Shown here piece by piece: positions 7,316 to 16,006 of a stretch of 18,638 nucleotides of DNA. The stretch covers positions 1-18,638 of the forward strand of contig DBWK01000032.1 of assembly GCA_002308875.1 (NCBI GenBank), given 5' to 3'. The notes under the pieces were generated by a model that was not told where the DNA came from, ran no database searches, and worked only from the letters and a program-made list of their open reading frames with translations. Each line of letters begins with the position of its first letter. Positions within the stretch are counted from its first letter, which is position 1. The stretch comes from Treponema sp. UBA1240. Its GTDB lineage: Bacteria > Spirochaetota > Spirochaetia > Treponematales > Treponemataceae. The position numbers and the translations under genes are program-made.

Positions 7316-7362
7316 TTGTATTTTTAATTTCGGAATGTTAAAATCAGTTGATATGCGGAGGT
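7316..7362 (+). promoter_or_regulatory. promoter and ribosome binding site of phosphofructokinase
   Basis: TTGTAT (7316-7321), a 17-base spacer and TAAAAT (7339-7344) preceded by TGT give an extended -10 promoter. Transcription would start near 7351, and GGAGGT (7357-7362) lies four bases before the ATG. The leader would be about 16 bases. It shares the 105-base gap with the divergent NlpC/P60 promoter. Confidence 0.5.
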
Positions 7363-7366
7363 TACG

Positions 7367-8737
7367 ATGAAAGGACGCTTTGATTTTAGCATTGATACTC
7401 TGGGAGAATGCAAAGTTCCCTCTCCAATAGAATTGTCAGATATACACGGTGATTTTATTGCAAATTATGTAAAAGACAATGAGTACGTCAGGTACAATGT
7501 CGACGTATACGACGATGTTCTTAAAACGGAAGCCGATGCTTATAACAACAATCTTATCCAAAAAGCCGGACCGCGCAAGATGATTTATTTCAATCCCAAG
7601 CATGTTCACGCAGCAATCTGCACATGCGGCGGTTTGTGTCCAGGTTTGAATGACGTAATTCGTGCCGTTGTGCGCTGTTTGTGGAACCGATACGGTGTCC
7701 GCAGAATTACGGGAATCCGCTATGGATATAAAGGTTTTTTGAGTGATTACGGATTTGACACAATTCCGCTTGACCCAATAAAAGTAGACGATATTCACAA
7801 AACCGGAGGTTCTATTCTCGGAACAAGCCGTGGTGGTGGTAATCGGGTTATTGATATTGTAGACGCAATCGAAAGACTTAATATAAACATTCTGTTCATT
7901 GTCGGCGGTGATGGAACACAGCGCGGCGCATTGGAAATTGCGGAAGAAATAGAAAAACGCGGCGCAAAAGTTTCTGTTATAGGAATTCCTAAAACAGTTG
8001 ACAACGATTTGATTTTTATCCAAAAATCATTCGGCTTTGATACAGCTGTTGTTCAGGCTGTTCAGGCAGTAGCCGCTGCGCACATGGAAGCTCATTCGCA
8101 GATTAACGGAATTGGTCTTGTAAAGCTTATGGGACGCGAATCCGGTTTTATTGCAACGGCAACAGCCCTTGCAAGTCATGAAGTTAATTTCTGTCTTATT
8201 CCTGAAGTTCCGTTTGAACTTGAGGGTGATCGCGGATTGTTAAAAGAGCTTGAAAACCGTATCCTTAGCAGGGGACATGCTGTTGTAATAGTTGCGGAAG
8301 GAGCTGGGCAGGAATTACTTAAAGCAACTGGCGAAAAAGATGCATCCGGTAATATCAAACTAGGTGATATTGGTACTTATCTGCGTGATAGAATTACCGA
8401 ATACTTCAAAGAAAAGAAAATCCACATCAACCTTAAATATATGGATCCGAGTTATCAGATTCGTTCAGCTCCTGCAGCGGCTGTAGATTCAATCTACTGC
8501 GAGCGCTTGGGAAACAATGCGGTTCATGCAGCTATGGCAGGAAAAACAAAAGTTGTTATTGGTCTTGTACATGACAAGTTTGTTCATCTTCCTACACGGC
8601 TTGTAACAGCCAAGCGAAACAAGGTAAATCCTGAAGGATCTTTGTGGCGTGATGCTATTGATGCAACCGGACAGCCGATTTTTATGGGTGAGCCCGATGA
8701 TCTGATGAAAAAAATGGAAGAATTAAAATCAAAGTAG
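7367..8737 (+). CDS. pfkA: 6-phosphofructokinase, long form, ATP-type by residue 183
   Basis: Phosphorylates fructose-6-phosphate to fructose-1,6-bisphosphate in glycolysis. The protein is 456 residues, with an N-terminal extension of about 80 residues before the core, as in the long 'X' group shared with spirochaetes and some protists. Motifs in order: CTCGGLCPGLNDVIR (85-99), GIRYGYKGF (116-124), GGSILGTSRGG (147-157), GGDGTQRGA (180-188), PKTVDNDL (208-215, catalytic Asp212) and MGRESGFIA (255-263). The E. coli Gly104 position is Gly183, which usually goes with ATP. The Gly124 position is Lys209, as in PPi enzymes and in the ATP-using members of this group. So the phosphate donor is probably ATP but should be measured. 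GGAGGT lies four bases before the start; the arginase gene follows after 21 bases. Confidence 0.93.
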   Translation: MKGRFDFSIDTLGECKVPSPIELSDIHGDFIANYVKDNEYVRYNVDVYDDVLKTEADAYNNNLIQKAGPRKMIYFNPKHVHAAICTCGGLCPGLNDVIRAVVRCLWNRYGVRRITGIRYGYKGFLSDYGFDTIPLDPIKVDDIHKTGGSILGTSRGGGNRVIDIVDAIERLNINILFIVGGDGTQRGALEIAEEIEKRGAKVSVIGIPKTVDNDLIFIQKSFGFDTAVVQAVQAVAAAHMEAHSQINGIGLVKLMGRESGFIATATALASHEVNFCLIPEVPFELEGDRGLLKELENRILSRGHAVVIVAEGAGQELLKATGEKDASGNIKLGDIGTYLRDRITEYFKEKKIHINLKYMDPSYQIRSAPAAAVDSIYCERLGNNAVHAAMAGKTKVVIGLVHDKFVHLPTRLVTAKRNKVNPEGSLWRDAIDATGQPIFMGEPDDLMKKMEELKSK

Positions 8738-8758
8738 ACTTTTGGCGGAGCTGGCTAA

Positions 8759-9667
8759 ATGGATATTACTGTTTTAGAAATGCCGCTTGATTTTGGCGCA
8801 AACCGCCACGGCTCTGATATGGGACCTTCTGCAATAAGGCTTGCAGGGTTAAAGGAAATGATACACAGTCTTGGTCATAAGACTGTCAAACACTTTTCGC
8901 CAATGCAAATTCCTCCACAGGAATATCAAAATGAAGGTAACCCAAAGGCAAAGTATCTCGGGCCGATAGTTACGGCCTGTAACCAATTGGCAACCGAAGT
9001 TGAAGCCGCGCTGTCAGCCGGAAGTTTTCCCCTGATTCTCGGCGGCGATCATTCCATCGTATTGGGAACACTTGCAGGCGTTTCTTCGTATGCAAAAACA
9101 AAGGGACTCACTACAGGAGTTTTGTACGTTGATGCGCACGGTGACTTTAACACCTGCGAAACTACGCTTACAGGAAACATACATGGAATGTGTCTTGCTG
9201 CCTCATGCGGCTATGGAATTGATGAACTTGTGAATCTTTACAAGCCTGGCAGAAAAATAGATGCCCAGGATGTTTTTTATATGGGATTACGTGATATAGA
9301 TCCTGAAGAAAAAGTCCTTATGAAAAAAGCCGGTGTAAAAGCTTTGTCCATGACAGATATTGACCGTACAGGATTTAAAAACTCTGTAAGGCAGGCGGTG
9401 GACTATCTGAAAGACCGTGTAGATTTTTTCCACATAAGCATAGATATGGATGCCTTGGATCCTATGTTCGCGCCTGGTGTTGGAATTCCTCTCCCGGGAG
9501 GACTTAGTTACCGCGAAATTCTTTTACTTGCGGAAGAAGTAGCTGCAACCGGCAAAATGTGTTCAGCGGAAATTGTTGAGGTAAATCCTGTTCTTGATAT
9601 TCGCAGTCAGACCGCAAAAATGGCGGTGGAAATAATAGGACATTTGCTCGGAAAAACTTTTTACTGA
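8759..9667 (+). CDS. rocF: arginase
   Basis: Hydrolyses L-arginine to ornithine and urea with a two-manganese centre in the cytoplasm. Full family length (302 residues). Metal ligands are visible in the usual places: GGDHS (His98), DAHGDFNT (Asp125, His127, Asp129) and SIDMDALDP (Asp229, Asp231). Catalytic GNIHG has His142, and SAEIVEVNP holds Glu274. The DAHGD form and the VGIPLPGGLSYRE segment (241-253) favour arginase over agmatinase, but a related ureohydrolase is possible. GGAG about 10 bases upstream supports the start. It lies 21 bases after phosphofructokinase, probably cotranscribed. No urease or ornithine gene is in the window, so the fate of the products is not shown. Confidence 0.9.
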   Translation: MDITVLEMPLDFGANRHGSDMGPSAIRLAGLKEMIHSLGHKTVKHFSPMQIPPQEYQNEGNPKAKYLGPIVTACNQLATEVEAALSAGSFPLILGGDHSIVLGTLAGVSSYAKTKGLTTGVLYVDAHGDFNTCETTLTGNIHGMCLAASCGYGIDELVNLYKPGRKIDAQDVFYMGLRDIDPEEKVLMKKAGVKALSMTDIDRTGFKNSVRQAVDYLKDRVDFFHISIDMDALDPMFAPGVGIPLPGGLSYREILLLAEEVAATGKMCSAEIVEVNPVLDIRSQTAKMAVEIIGHLLGKTFY

Positions 9668-9678
9668 AAAAACACTAC

Positions 9679-9730
9679 TTGTAAACTGAAAAGCCTCATG
9701 CTATCATTTTACATCTGGAATTTGGAGGAG
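9679..9730 (+). promoter_or_regulatory. promoter and strong ribosome binding site of the cheW-glg operon
   Basis: TTGTAA (9679-9684), a spacer of exactly 17 bases and TATCAT (9702-9707; 5 of 6 matches) form a good vegetative promoter. GGAGGAG (9724-9730) sits four bases before the cheW ATG. This is the only clear promoter before 16007, so it probably drives cheW, glgX, glgP, the zinc peptidase and the acetyltransferase. Confidence 0.55.
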
Positions 9731-9734
9731 ATTT

Positions 9735-10214
9735 ATGGGAAACCAATTCCTTACTTTCAAGCTTGATGGTTCGCAATATGCGGTTGAAGTGCACAACGTT
9801 CAGGAAGTTTTAGAATATACACAAATAACGAAAATTCCTTGTACAGCTCCATATATTGAAGGATTAATCAGTTCAAGAGAAAAAGGAATTCTCGTAGTAA
9901 ATCTCAGAAGAAAATTCAGCATGGCTGACGCAGAACCAACAAAAGAAACCAGAATTATTGTCATGGAACTACATGATAATAATGATAATGTCACAAATTT
10001 TGGGGCAATTGCTGATTCAGTACAGGAAGTAATTGAATTGCAGGAAGAAGAAATTGATCCTTCACCTAAATTCGGAAACAGTATTTCCGCTCAATTCATT
10101 AAAGGTATAGGAAAAAAAGAAGACAATTTCATAATTCTGCTAGATTTGGATCAGATTTTTTCTACAGAAGAAATAATAAAACTGGAAAGTACAATTTCGT
10201 CTGTAAAACTTTAA
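9735..10214 (+). CDS. cheW: CheW-like chemotaxis adaptor with altered core motif
   Basis: CheW links chemoreceptors to the kinase CheA at the inner face of the membrane. The 159 residues form one CheW domain: FLTFKLDGSQYAVEV (5-19), NVQEVLEYTQITKIPCTAPYI in pieces at 21-41, GILVVNLRRKF (51-61), and a second half with GAIADSVQEVIELQEEEI (90-107) and the closing FIKGIGKKEDNFIILLDLDQIF (from 121). The usual NLRG after GxI is here SSRE (46-49): the conserved Arg48 remains but the Asn, Leu and Gly are replaced. No CheA, CheY or receptor gene is near; instead glgX follows after 26 bases. It is therefore likely an accessory CheW rather than the main one. Confidence 0.9.
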   Translation: MGNQFLTFKLDGSQYAVEVHNVQEVLEYTQITKIPCTAPYIEGLISSREKGILVVNLRRKFSMADAEPTKETRIIVMELHDNNDNVTNFGAIADSVQEVIELQEEEIDPSPKFGNSISAQFIKGIGKKEDNFIILLDLDQIFSTEEIIKLESTISSVKL

Positions 10215-10240
10215 GGATTTGGGATATTTGAATCAATATT

Positions 10241-12382
10241 ATGAACAAGCTGTCTGTGCAATTAGGAAAGCCTTTTCCATTAGGTGCAACACTGGAACAT
10301 GACGGTGTTAATTTTTCAGTTTTTACGCGGAATGGAACAAAAGTTTTTTTAGATGTTTTCAACGGAAAGGAAGACGCAGAACCGTATTTTACGTACGAAT
10401 TCGACCCAGAAATGAATCGGACGGGCGATATTTGGTATGTAAAAATAATGGGATTAAAAGCGAACAGTTTGTATCTTTACAGAGTTGACGGACCGTTTAA
10501 TCCCGAACAAGGTCATAGATTCAATAAAAAACAGTATTTGCTTGATCCTTACGCAAAGGCTCTTACAGATGATTCAATTTTTGAAAATCTATCGGATAAT
10601 TATATTATTCCCGTTGATTCGATGGATATTGAATTTTCAAAACAAAGAACTGCGGCGGGCTTTCCAAAGTGTGTTGTAATTGACAACAATTTTGACTGGC
10701 AGGGTGATCGTCCGCTCAATTATCCGCTTAAAAGCTGTATAATTTATGAAGCGCATCTGCGCGGTTTAACGCAAAGTCCGTCTTCCGGTGTTGCGCATCC
10801 TGGAACGTATAAGGGCTTGATTGAAAAAATTCCGTATTTTAAAGAACTTGGAATAACAAGCATCGAACTCCTTCCAATTCAGGAATTTGATGCATATGAG
10901 AACACCAATGTAAATCCAAAAAACGGACAACGGCTCAAAAACTACTGGGGCTATAGTACAATAGCCTTTTTTGCGCCGAAAGCGACCTATGCTTTTGACC
11001 GTACTCCCGGCGGGCAAGTAAATGAATTCAAGGAAATGGTTCGTGAACTGCATAAGGCAGGAATCGAAGTAATACTGGATATTGTTTTCAATCATACCGC
11101 TGAGGGAAATGAACACGGTGTAATGATTAACTTTCGCGGCTTTGATAATTCTATTTACTACATTTTGGAAGACGACAAAAAACAATATTATAAAAACTTT
11201 TCCGGCTGCGGTAACACAGTAAACTGCAATCATCCGGTCGTTCACGAATTCATTATAGACTGCCTCAAATATTGGGTCATTGATATGCATGTTGATGGAT
11301 TCCGCTTTGATTTGGGCTCAATTCTCGGTCGTGACAGAAACGGTAATCTAATGAAAAATCCGCCTGTTCTTGAACGTATTGCGGAAGAACCAATTCTGCG
11401 CAATACAAAAATCATTGCAGAAGCCTGGGATGCCGGTGGTGCTTATCAGGTAGGTTGTTTCCCCGGCGGACGCTGGGCCGAATGGAACGATAGATTCCGC
11501 GATGATATAAGGCGTTTTTGGCGCGGAGATGACAATACTGTTACTTCAGCAGCTACACGTCTATGCGGAAGTTCTGACTTGTATTCAAATGACGGAAGAA
11601 AGCCGTTCCACTCAATTAATTTTATAACCAGTCACGACGGTTTTACTATGAACGACCTTGTATCGTACAACGGAAAACACAACGACGAAAACGGCGAGAA
11701 TAACCATGACGGTTCCGATAACAATTCCAGCTATAATTACGGTTTTGAAGGTCCAACTTCCAATCAGAAAATAGAAACGACCAGAATGCGGCAAATAAAA
11801 AATTTGATGCTCACGCTTCTTTTTTCACAGGGAACGCCGATGTTCGTTGCCGGTGACGAATTCCGCAGAACACAGAACGGTAATAACAACGCTTACTGTC
11901 AGGACAACGAAATTTCCTGGATTGACTGGACGTTAAAAGACAAATACAAGGATTTGTATACTTTTGTCCGCAAGGCAATCATTTTCCGCAAGCAGCATCC
12001 GGCTCTACGTCGTCCTGAATTTTTTACAGGATGTGATATTTCCAAAAATTCGCTGTCTGATATTGACTGGTATGATGAAACCGGCAAAGCTCCGGACTGG
12101 TCAAAGCAAAACTTGTTTTTAGCATACAGACTTGATGGAAGCCGCGATGAAATATATGCTGAACATGATGACAATGATTTTTTTATAATGCTGAATGCGG
12201 CGCAAAAAGATTATACCGTCATGCTTCCCAAGGCGCGGGCGGAAAAAGAATGGTACAGATGTGTTGATACTTCCGTTGCTTCGCCTAACGATTTTCTTAT
12301 GAAAGACGAGGAAGAATATTTAAAGGACCAGTCGGTTTATGTTTTGCCGGCGCGTTCTTTTGCGATTCTGCTGAGTAAATAA
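10241..12382 (+). CDS. glgX: glycogen debranching enzyme GlgX (GH13)
   Basis: Hydrolyses alpha-1,6 branch points of glycogen, preferring the short limit branches left by glycogen phosphorylase. The 713 residues run: N-terminal CBM48-type domain (about 10-100, LGATLEHDGVNFSVFTRNG), then a GH13 barrel. Barrel motifs: VFNHT (282-286), GFRFDLGS with nucleophile Asp357, IIAEAWD with acid/base Glu394 and TSHDG with Asp466. YEAHLRG at 169-175 and the GENNHDG loop (485-491) are typical of GlgX/TreX. The C-terminal beta domain ends in ARSFAIL. No clear Shine-Dalgarno sequence lies close to the ATG, only AAGGA 24 bases and GGGA about 17 bases before it, so coupling to cheW is likely. glgP follows after 28 bases. 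Confidence 0.94.
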   Translation: MNKLSVQLGKPFPLGATLEHDGVNFSVFTRNGTKVFLDVFNGKEDAEPYFTYEFDPEMNRTGDIWYVKIMGLKANSLYLYRVDGPFNPEQGHRFNKKQYLLDPYAKALTDDSIFENLSDNYIIPVDSMDIEFSKQRTAAGFPKCVVIDNNFDWQGDRPLNYPLKSCIIYEAHLRGLTQSPSSGVAHPGTYKGLIEKIPYFKELGITSIELLPIQEFDAYENTNVNPKNGQRLKNYWGYSTIAFFAPKATYAFDRTPGGQVNEFKEMVRELHKAGIEVILDIVFNHTAEGNEHGVMINFRGFDNSIYYILEDDKKQYYKNFSGCGNTVNCNHPVVHEFIIDCLKYWVIDMHVDGFRFDLGSILGRDRNGNLMKNPPVLERIAEEPILRNTKIIAEAWDAGGAYQVGCFPGGRWAEWNDRFRDDIRRFWRGDDNTVTSAATRLCGSSDLYSNDGRKPFHSINFITSHDGFTMNDLVSYNGKHNDENGENNHDGSDNNSSYNYGFEGPTSNQKIETTRMRQIKNLMLTLLFSQGTPMFVAGDEFRRTQNGNNNAYCQDNEISWIDWTLKDKYKDLYTFVRKAIIFRKQHPALRRPEFFTGCDISKNSLSDIDWYDETGKAPDWSKQNLFLAYRLDGSRDEIYAEHDDNDFFIMLNAAQKDYTVMLPKARAEKEWYRCVDTSVASPNDFLMKDEEEYLKDQSVYVLPARSFAILLSK

Positions 12383-12410
12383 ACCTAGCTTACAAAGGTA
12401 TGGAGGAAAT

Positions 12411-14858
12411 ATGAAATTTAACGCTGATGAGTTTAAGGAGAATTTAACAGCCCGATTAAAGCGGCAGTATGGAAAGGATATTTCACAGGCGAACAGCCAC
12501 GACTTGTTTGACGCTGTTTCTGCATCCGCTCTTGATTTGATAATGGATAACTGGATGAAAACTCGCAGGGAATATGAAAAAAAGCCCTGCAAACAGCTTT
12601 ATTATCTTTCCGCCGAATTCTTAATGGGACGCGCATTAAGCAACAACCTCATAAACACCCTTATAAAAGAACCTGTTATTGATGTTCTTAAATCACTGAA
12701 CCTTGATTACAATCTGATAGAAGACCAGGAACCCGATGCCGCACTTGGTAATGGTGGTCTTGGAAGACTCGCCGCCTGCTTTTTGGATTCACTTGCAACA
12801 TTGGATTATCCAGGTCACGGATACGGAATCCGCTATGAATACGGAATGTTTGAGCAGCATATTGAAAACGGTTATCAGGTGGAATATCCCGACAACTGGC
12901 TTGCACACAGGGACCCTTGGGAAGTAAAACGGAGTGATCTATCGGTTATCGTCAAATTCGGGGGAAACGTTGCCGTTGCAAAATGGCCAAACGGAACTGA
13001 CAAATTCTATGTTGATAACGCTGAAGAAATAGTTGCGACACCTTACGATATGCCGATTGTCGGATATGATACAAACACAGTAAACACGCTGCGTTTGTGG
13101 CAGGCTTCTTCACCCAACGGTTTTGATTTGCAGCTGTTTAACGAGATGCAGTATCATCGTGCAGTTGTCCGCCAGAACGATGCTGAAAACATTTCCAGAG
13201 TTTTGTATCCTAATGATTCAGGTCCGTCAGGAAAGGCCCTGCGCTTAAAACAGCAGTATTTCTTCTCATCAGCCAGTCTGCAGGATATTGTACGTCACTT
13301 TGTAAGCGAGCATGGTACGGATTTTACCAAATTCCCGTCTTATCACGTTATTCAACTTAATGATACGCATCCTGTTGTTGCCATTCCCGAACTTATGCGC
13401 ATTTTAATGGACGAATACGCATTGGGCTGGGATGAAGCCTGGTCTGTTGTTACAAAGACTTTTGCATATACAAACCATACAATTCTTGCGGAAGCTCTTG
13501 AAAAATGGCCGATTGGAATTTTCCAGGAACTTTTGCCTCGAATTTATCAGATTATTGAAGAAATCAACCGCCGGTTTATTATGGAACTGCGCGAAAAATA
13601 TCCTACCGATTACCAGCGGCAGAACGCAATGTCCATCATTTCAAACGGAATGGTTCATATGGCATGGCTGGCAATTCATTCATGTTTCAGCGTAAACGGT
13701 GTTGCTGCTCTTCATACAGAACTCCTGAAAACTCAGGAACTGAAAAACTGGTACGAGCTGTATCCTAAAAAATTCAACAATAAGACAAACGGTGTAACAC
13801 AGCGAAGATGGCTGCTTTGTGCTAATCCGCAGCTTTCCGAATTCATAACACGACTTATAGGTGATGAATGGAAAAAAGACTTGTCTCAGTTGAAAAAACT
13901 TGAAGCTTTTGTTGATGATGAAAAAGTCCTGAAAGAATTTTTGGAAATCAAACAGGCAAATAAACGTGCTCTGGCAAATTATCTCAAAGAAACGCAGAAC
14001 GAATTCCTTGATCCTGATTCCATCTATGACGTTCAGATTAAACGTTTGCACGAATACAAACGCCAGCTTTTGAACATTTTCCATGTTATGTATTTGTACA
14101 ACCGTCTTCTTGAGGATCCGTCATTTAATCCGCCTGCAAGAACGTTTATTTTCGGTGCAAAAGCCGCATCCGGTTACCGTCGTGCAAAAACCATTATTAA
14201 GCTTATAAACACTGTTGCAGAACGCATAAACAACGACAGACGCGTACGGGGCAAGCTTAGGGTCATTTTTGTTGAAAACTACCGCGTAAGTGTTGCGGAA
14301 AAACTGTTCCCTGCCTCCGATGTTTCAGAACAGATTTCTACGGCAGGAAAAGAAGCTTCAGGTACAGGTAACATGAAGTTTATGATAAACGGTGCTGTAA
14401 CTCTGGGAACTCTCGATGGTGCAAATATTGAAATTGTTGAAGAAGCCGGCAAAGAAAACGCGTTTATCTTTGGACTGACAGCTGATGAAATTATCAAGAT
14501 TGAAAACGAACACAGCTACAATCCGCAAAAATATCTGGAACGCAATCCTAACCTTGCAAAGGTAATGAACCAGCTTGTTGACGGAACTTATGACCCGTCT
14601 CATCAGCTTTTCCGTGAAATTTACGATTCTCTGCTTTACGGAATTGAAGGACAAAGACCTGATGTTTATTATGTTCTGGCAGATTTTTCCGCATACGTTG
14701 AAGCTCAGGAAAAAGTTGCCGCGGCGTATACAAACAGAATGGCATGGGCAAAAATGGCAATGCTTAATATTGCACGTTCCGGCAAATTCTCTTCTGACCG
14801 CACAATCGAAGATTATGTAAGAGATATTTGGAAGCTGAACAAAGTTATTGTAAAATGA
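12411..14858 (+). CDS. glgP: glycogen/maltodextrin phosphorylase
   Basis: Releases glucose-1-phosphate from the non-reducing ends of alpha-1,4-glucans using pyridoxal phosphate. It is a GT35 enzyme of 815 residues, the usual length for bacterial GlgP. Clear signatures: DAALGNGGLGRLAACFLDS (109-127), the substrate region GYGIRYEYGMFEQ (139-151), and the PLP site EASGTGNMKFMINGA, with Lys656 as the expected Schiff-base lysine. It lacks the long N-terminal phosphorylation segment of eukaryotic enzymes, so control is presumably by expression or other means. GGAGG four bases before the ATG is strong. It follows glgX by 28 bases, matching the debranching-phosphorylase partnership, and overlaps its stop TGA with the next gene's ribosome binding site. 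Confidence 0.96.
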   Translation: MKFNADEFKENLTARLKRQYGKDISQANSHDLFDAVSASALDLIMDNWMKTRREYEKKPCKQLYYLSAEFLMGRALSNNLINTLIKEPVIDVLKSLNLDYNLIEDQEPDAALGNGGLGRLAACFLDSLATLDYPGHGYGIRYEYGMFEQHIENGYQVEYPDNWLAHRDPWEVKRSDLSVIVKFGGNVAVAKWPNGTDKFYVDNAEEIVATPYDMPIVGYDTNTVNTLRLWQASSPNGFDLQLFNEMQYHRAVVRQNDAENISRVLYPNDSGPSGKALRLKQQYFFSSASLQDIVRHFVSEHGTDFTKFPSYHVIQLNDTHPVVAIPELMRILMDEYALGWDEAWSVVTKTFAYTNHTILAEALEKWPIGIFQELLPRIYQIIEEINRRFIMELREKYPTDYQRQNAMSIISNGMVHMAWLAIHSCFSVNGVAALHTELLKTQELKNWYELYPKKFNNKTNGVTQRRWLLCANPQLSEFITRLIGDEWKKDLSQLKKLEAFVDDEKVLKEFLEIKQANKRALANYLKETQNEFLDPDSIYDVQIKRLHEYKRQLLNIFHVMYLYNRLLEDPSFNPPARTFIFGAKAASGYRRAKTIIKLINTVAERINNDRRVRGKLRVIFVENYRVSVAEKLFPASDVSEQISTAGKEASGTGNMKFMINGAVTLGTLDGANIEIVEEAGKENAFIFGLTADEIIKIENEHSYNPQKYLERNPNLAKVMNQLVDGTYDPSHQLFREIYDSLLYGIEGQRPDVYYVLADFSAYVEAQEKVAAAYTNRMAWAKMAMLNIARSGKFSSDRTIEDYVRDIWKLNKVIVK

Positions 14859-14865
14859 GGCATGA

Positions 14866-15546
14866 ATGATAGATCAGTATTATCTTCTTCTTGTTCTTCC
14901 GGCACTGTTGATTTCTCTTTTTGCGCAGTTTAAGGTAAAATCAACTTTTACAAAATATTCGCAGGAAATCAACAGCAAGGGACTCAGCGGAGCGGCGGCA
15001 GCTTCTCTTTTGTTGAGGGCGAACGATATAACTGATGTTAGGATTGAGCCTGTTGCTGGTGAATTGACTGACAATTATAACCCGACATCAAAAGTTTTGC
15101 ATTTATCGGAACCGGTTTTGTCAAAAACAACAATAGCCGCAGTTGGTGTTGCAGCTCACGAAACCGGTCATGCAATGCAGCATGCAAAAGGCTACGGTCC
15201 GCTTGCGCTGCGCAGTATGCTTGTTCCGGTTGCGAACATCGGTTCCTCATTCGGACCAACAATGGCAATCGCAGGTTTGCTTTTCGGATTTGGGCTTTTA
15301 ATTGATTTAGGCATAATTTTGTATGCCTGTGCGGTTCTTTTTTATGTGGTAACACTTCCTGTAGAATTCAACGCCTCAAGCAGAGCTTTGGTCATTCTGC
15401 GTGAAACAAACTCCATGACGGAAGAAGAACTTAAAAAAGTAAAGAAAGTTTTATCCGCAGCTGCAATGACTTATGTTGCTTCCGCCTTAACGGCAATAGC
15501 TTCTTTGCTCCGTCTGGTTCTTCTCTCACGTAATCGCCGCCGCTGA
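14866..15546 (+). CDS. YugP-family membrane zinc metallopeptidase, 226 aa
   Basis: Member of the Zn_peptidase_2/YugP group of predicted membrane neutral zinc peptidases; its substrate is not known. The zinc motif HETGH is at 98-102 (His98, Glu99, His102), and Glu167 in VEFNASSRA is the likely third ligand. Membrane segments lie at about 5-21, 120-145, 147-165 and 200-220. Residues 38-80 contain the family pattern SGAAAASLLLRANDITDVRIE followed by NYNPTSKVLHLSE. TGAGG (14856-14860), which overlaps the glgP stop, is the ribosome binding site, and the gap to glgP is 7 bases, so the two are coupled. Its role in the glycogen operon is unexplained; it may just be a passenger. Confidence 0.9.
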   Translation: MIDQYYLLLVLPALLISLFAQFKVKSTFTKYSQEINSKGLSGAAAASLLLRANDITDVRIEPVAGELTDNYNPTSKVLHLSEPVLSKTTIAAVGVAAHETGHAMQHAKGYGPLALRSMLVPVANIGSSFGPTMAIAGLLFGFGLLIDLGIILYACAVLFYVVTLPVEFNASSRALVILRETNSMTEEELKKVKKVLSAAAMTYVASALTAIASLLRLVLLSRNRRR

Positions 15547-15554
15547 AAGGTATA

Positions 15555-15956
15555 ATGAATCTTAATTATCGAATTCTGGATTGTGACATTTTTGAATCAT
15601 ACATGATGCTCGAAGGCTGGGATAATTTTCCGCTATTAAAAGCTTATGCCAAAGACGGAGAGTTTTCTTTTCTTTTACAAGACTGCTCGTATATGGTTTT
15701 TGATTACACACCCTCTTCTGATTTTTTAAAAGCTGTCTGTATTTACCGGCTTTTAGGTGATACACTTTCTATAGAGCTTTTTGAAGTAAACAAGAATTTC
15801 AGAGGTCTCGGAATAGGTACATGTGCCATGGAACGGCTCATGATCGAGACAGGCGCTAAAAAAGTTTTTCTTGATGCAAAAAACGCCAATGCTGAAATTT
15901 TTTGGAAAAGTCTCGGTATGGAGCAGATTGATAACCAGACTTTCTGTTTTATGTAA
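15555..15956 (+). CDS. GNAT-family N-acetyltransferase, 133 aa
   Basis: Predicted acetyl-CoA-dependent acetyltransferase. The acetyl-CoA pyrophosphate-binding motif RGLGIG (83-88) is preceded by the beta strand LSIELFEV (71-78) and followed by the helix TCAMERLMIETG (89-100). Then come the strand KKVFLDA (102-108) and NANAEIFWKSLGM (110-122), the usual end of the fold. At 133 residues it is short and begins almost at the core. The substrate cannot be inferred. It starts 8 bases after the zinc peptidase gene with AAAGG at 15546-15550 as ribosome binding site, so it is the last tightly spaced gene of the cheW-glg operon. Confidence 0.87.
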   Translation: MNLNYRILDCDIFESYMMLEGWDNFPLLKAYAKDGEFSFLLQDCSYMVFDYTPSSDFLKAVCIYRLLGDTLSIELFEVNKNFRGLGIGTCAMERLMIETGAKKVFLDAKNANAEIFWKSLGMEQIDNQTFCFM

Positions 15957-16006
15957 ATTGCATGAACACATGGTAAATTTTCACATTTCAAAACTATATA
16001 TATAGT

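Noticed and set aside
7282..7354. ATATCA/TTTTAA and TTAAAA/TGATAT look like a long imperfect dyad between NlpC/P60 and phosphofructokinase genes
   Set aside because: The spacings inside the two arms differ and the similarity is explained by two A/T-rich promoters facing opposite ways.
7436..8023. Open frame of 195 codons on the minus strand inside phosphofructokinase
   Set aside because: It is antisense to conserved, motif-rich coding sequence, has a composition rich in Cys, Asn and Val without domains, and no ribosome binding site.
10766..11290. Open frame of 174 codons on the minus strand inside glgX
   Set aside because: It mirrors the GH13 catalytic region and has no recognisable domain or start signals.
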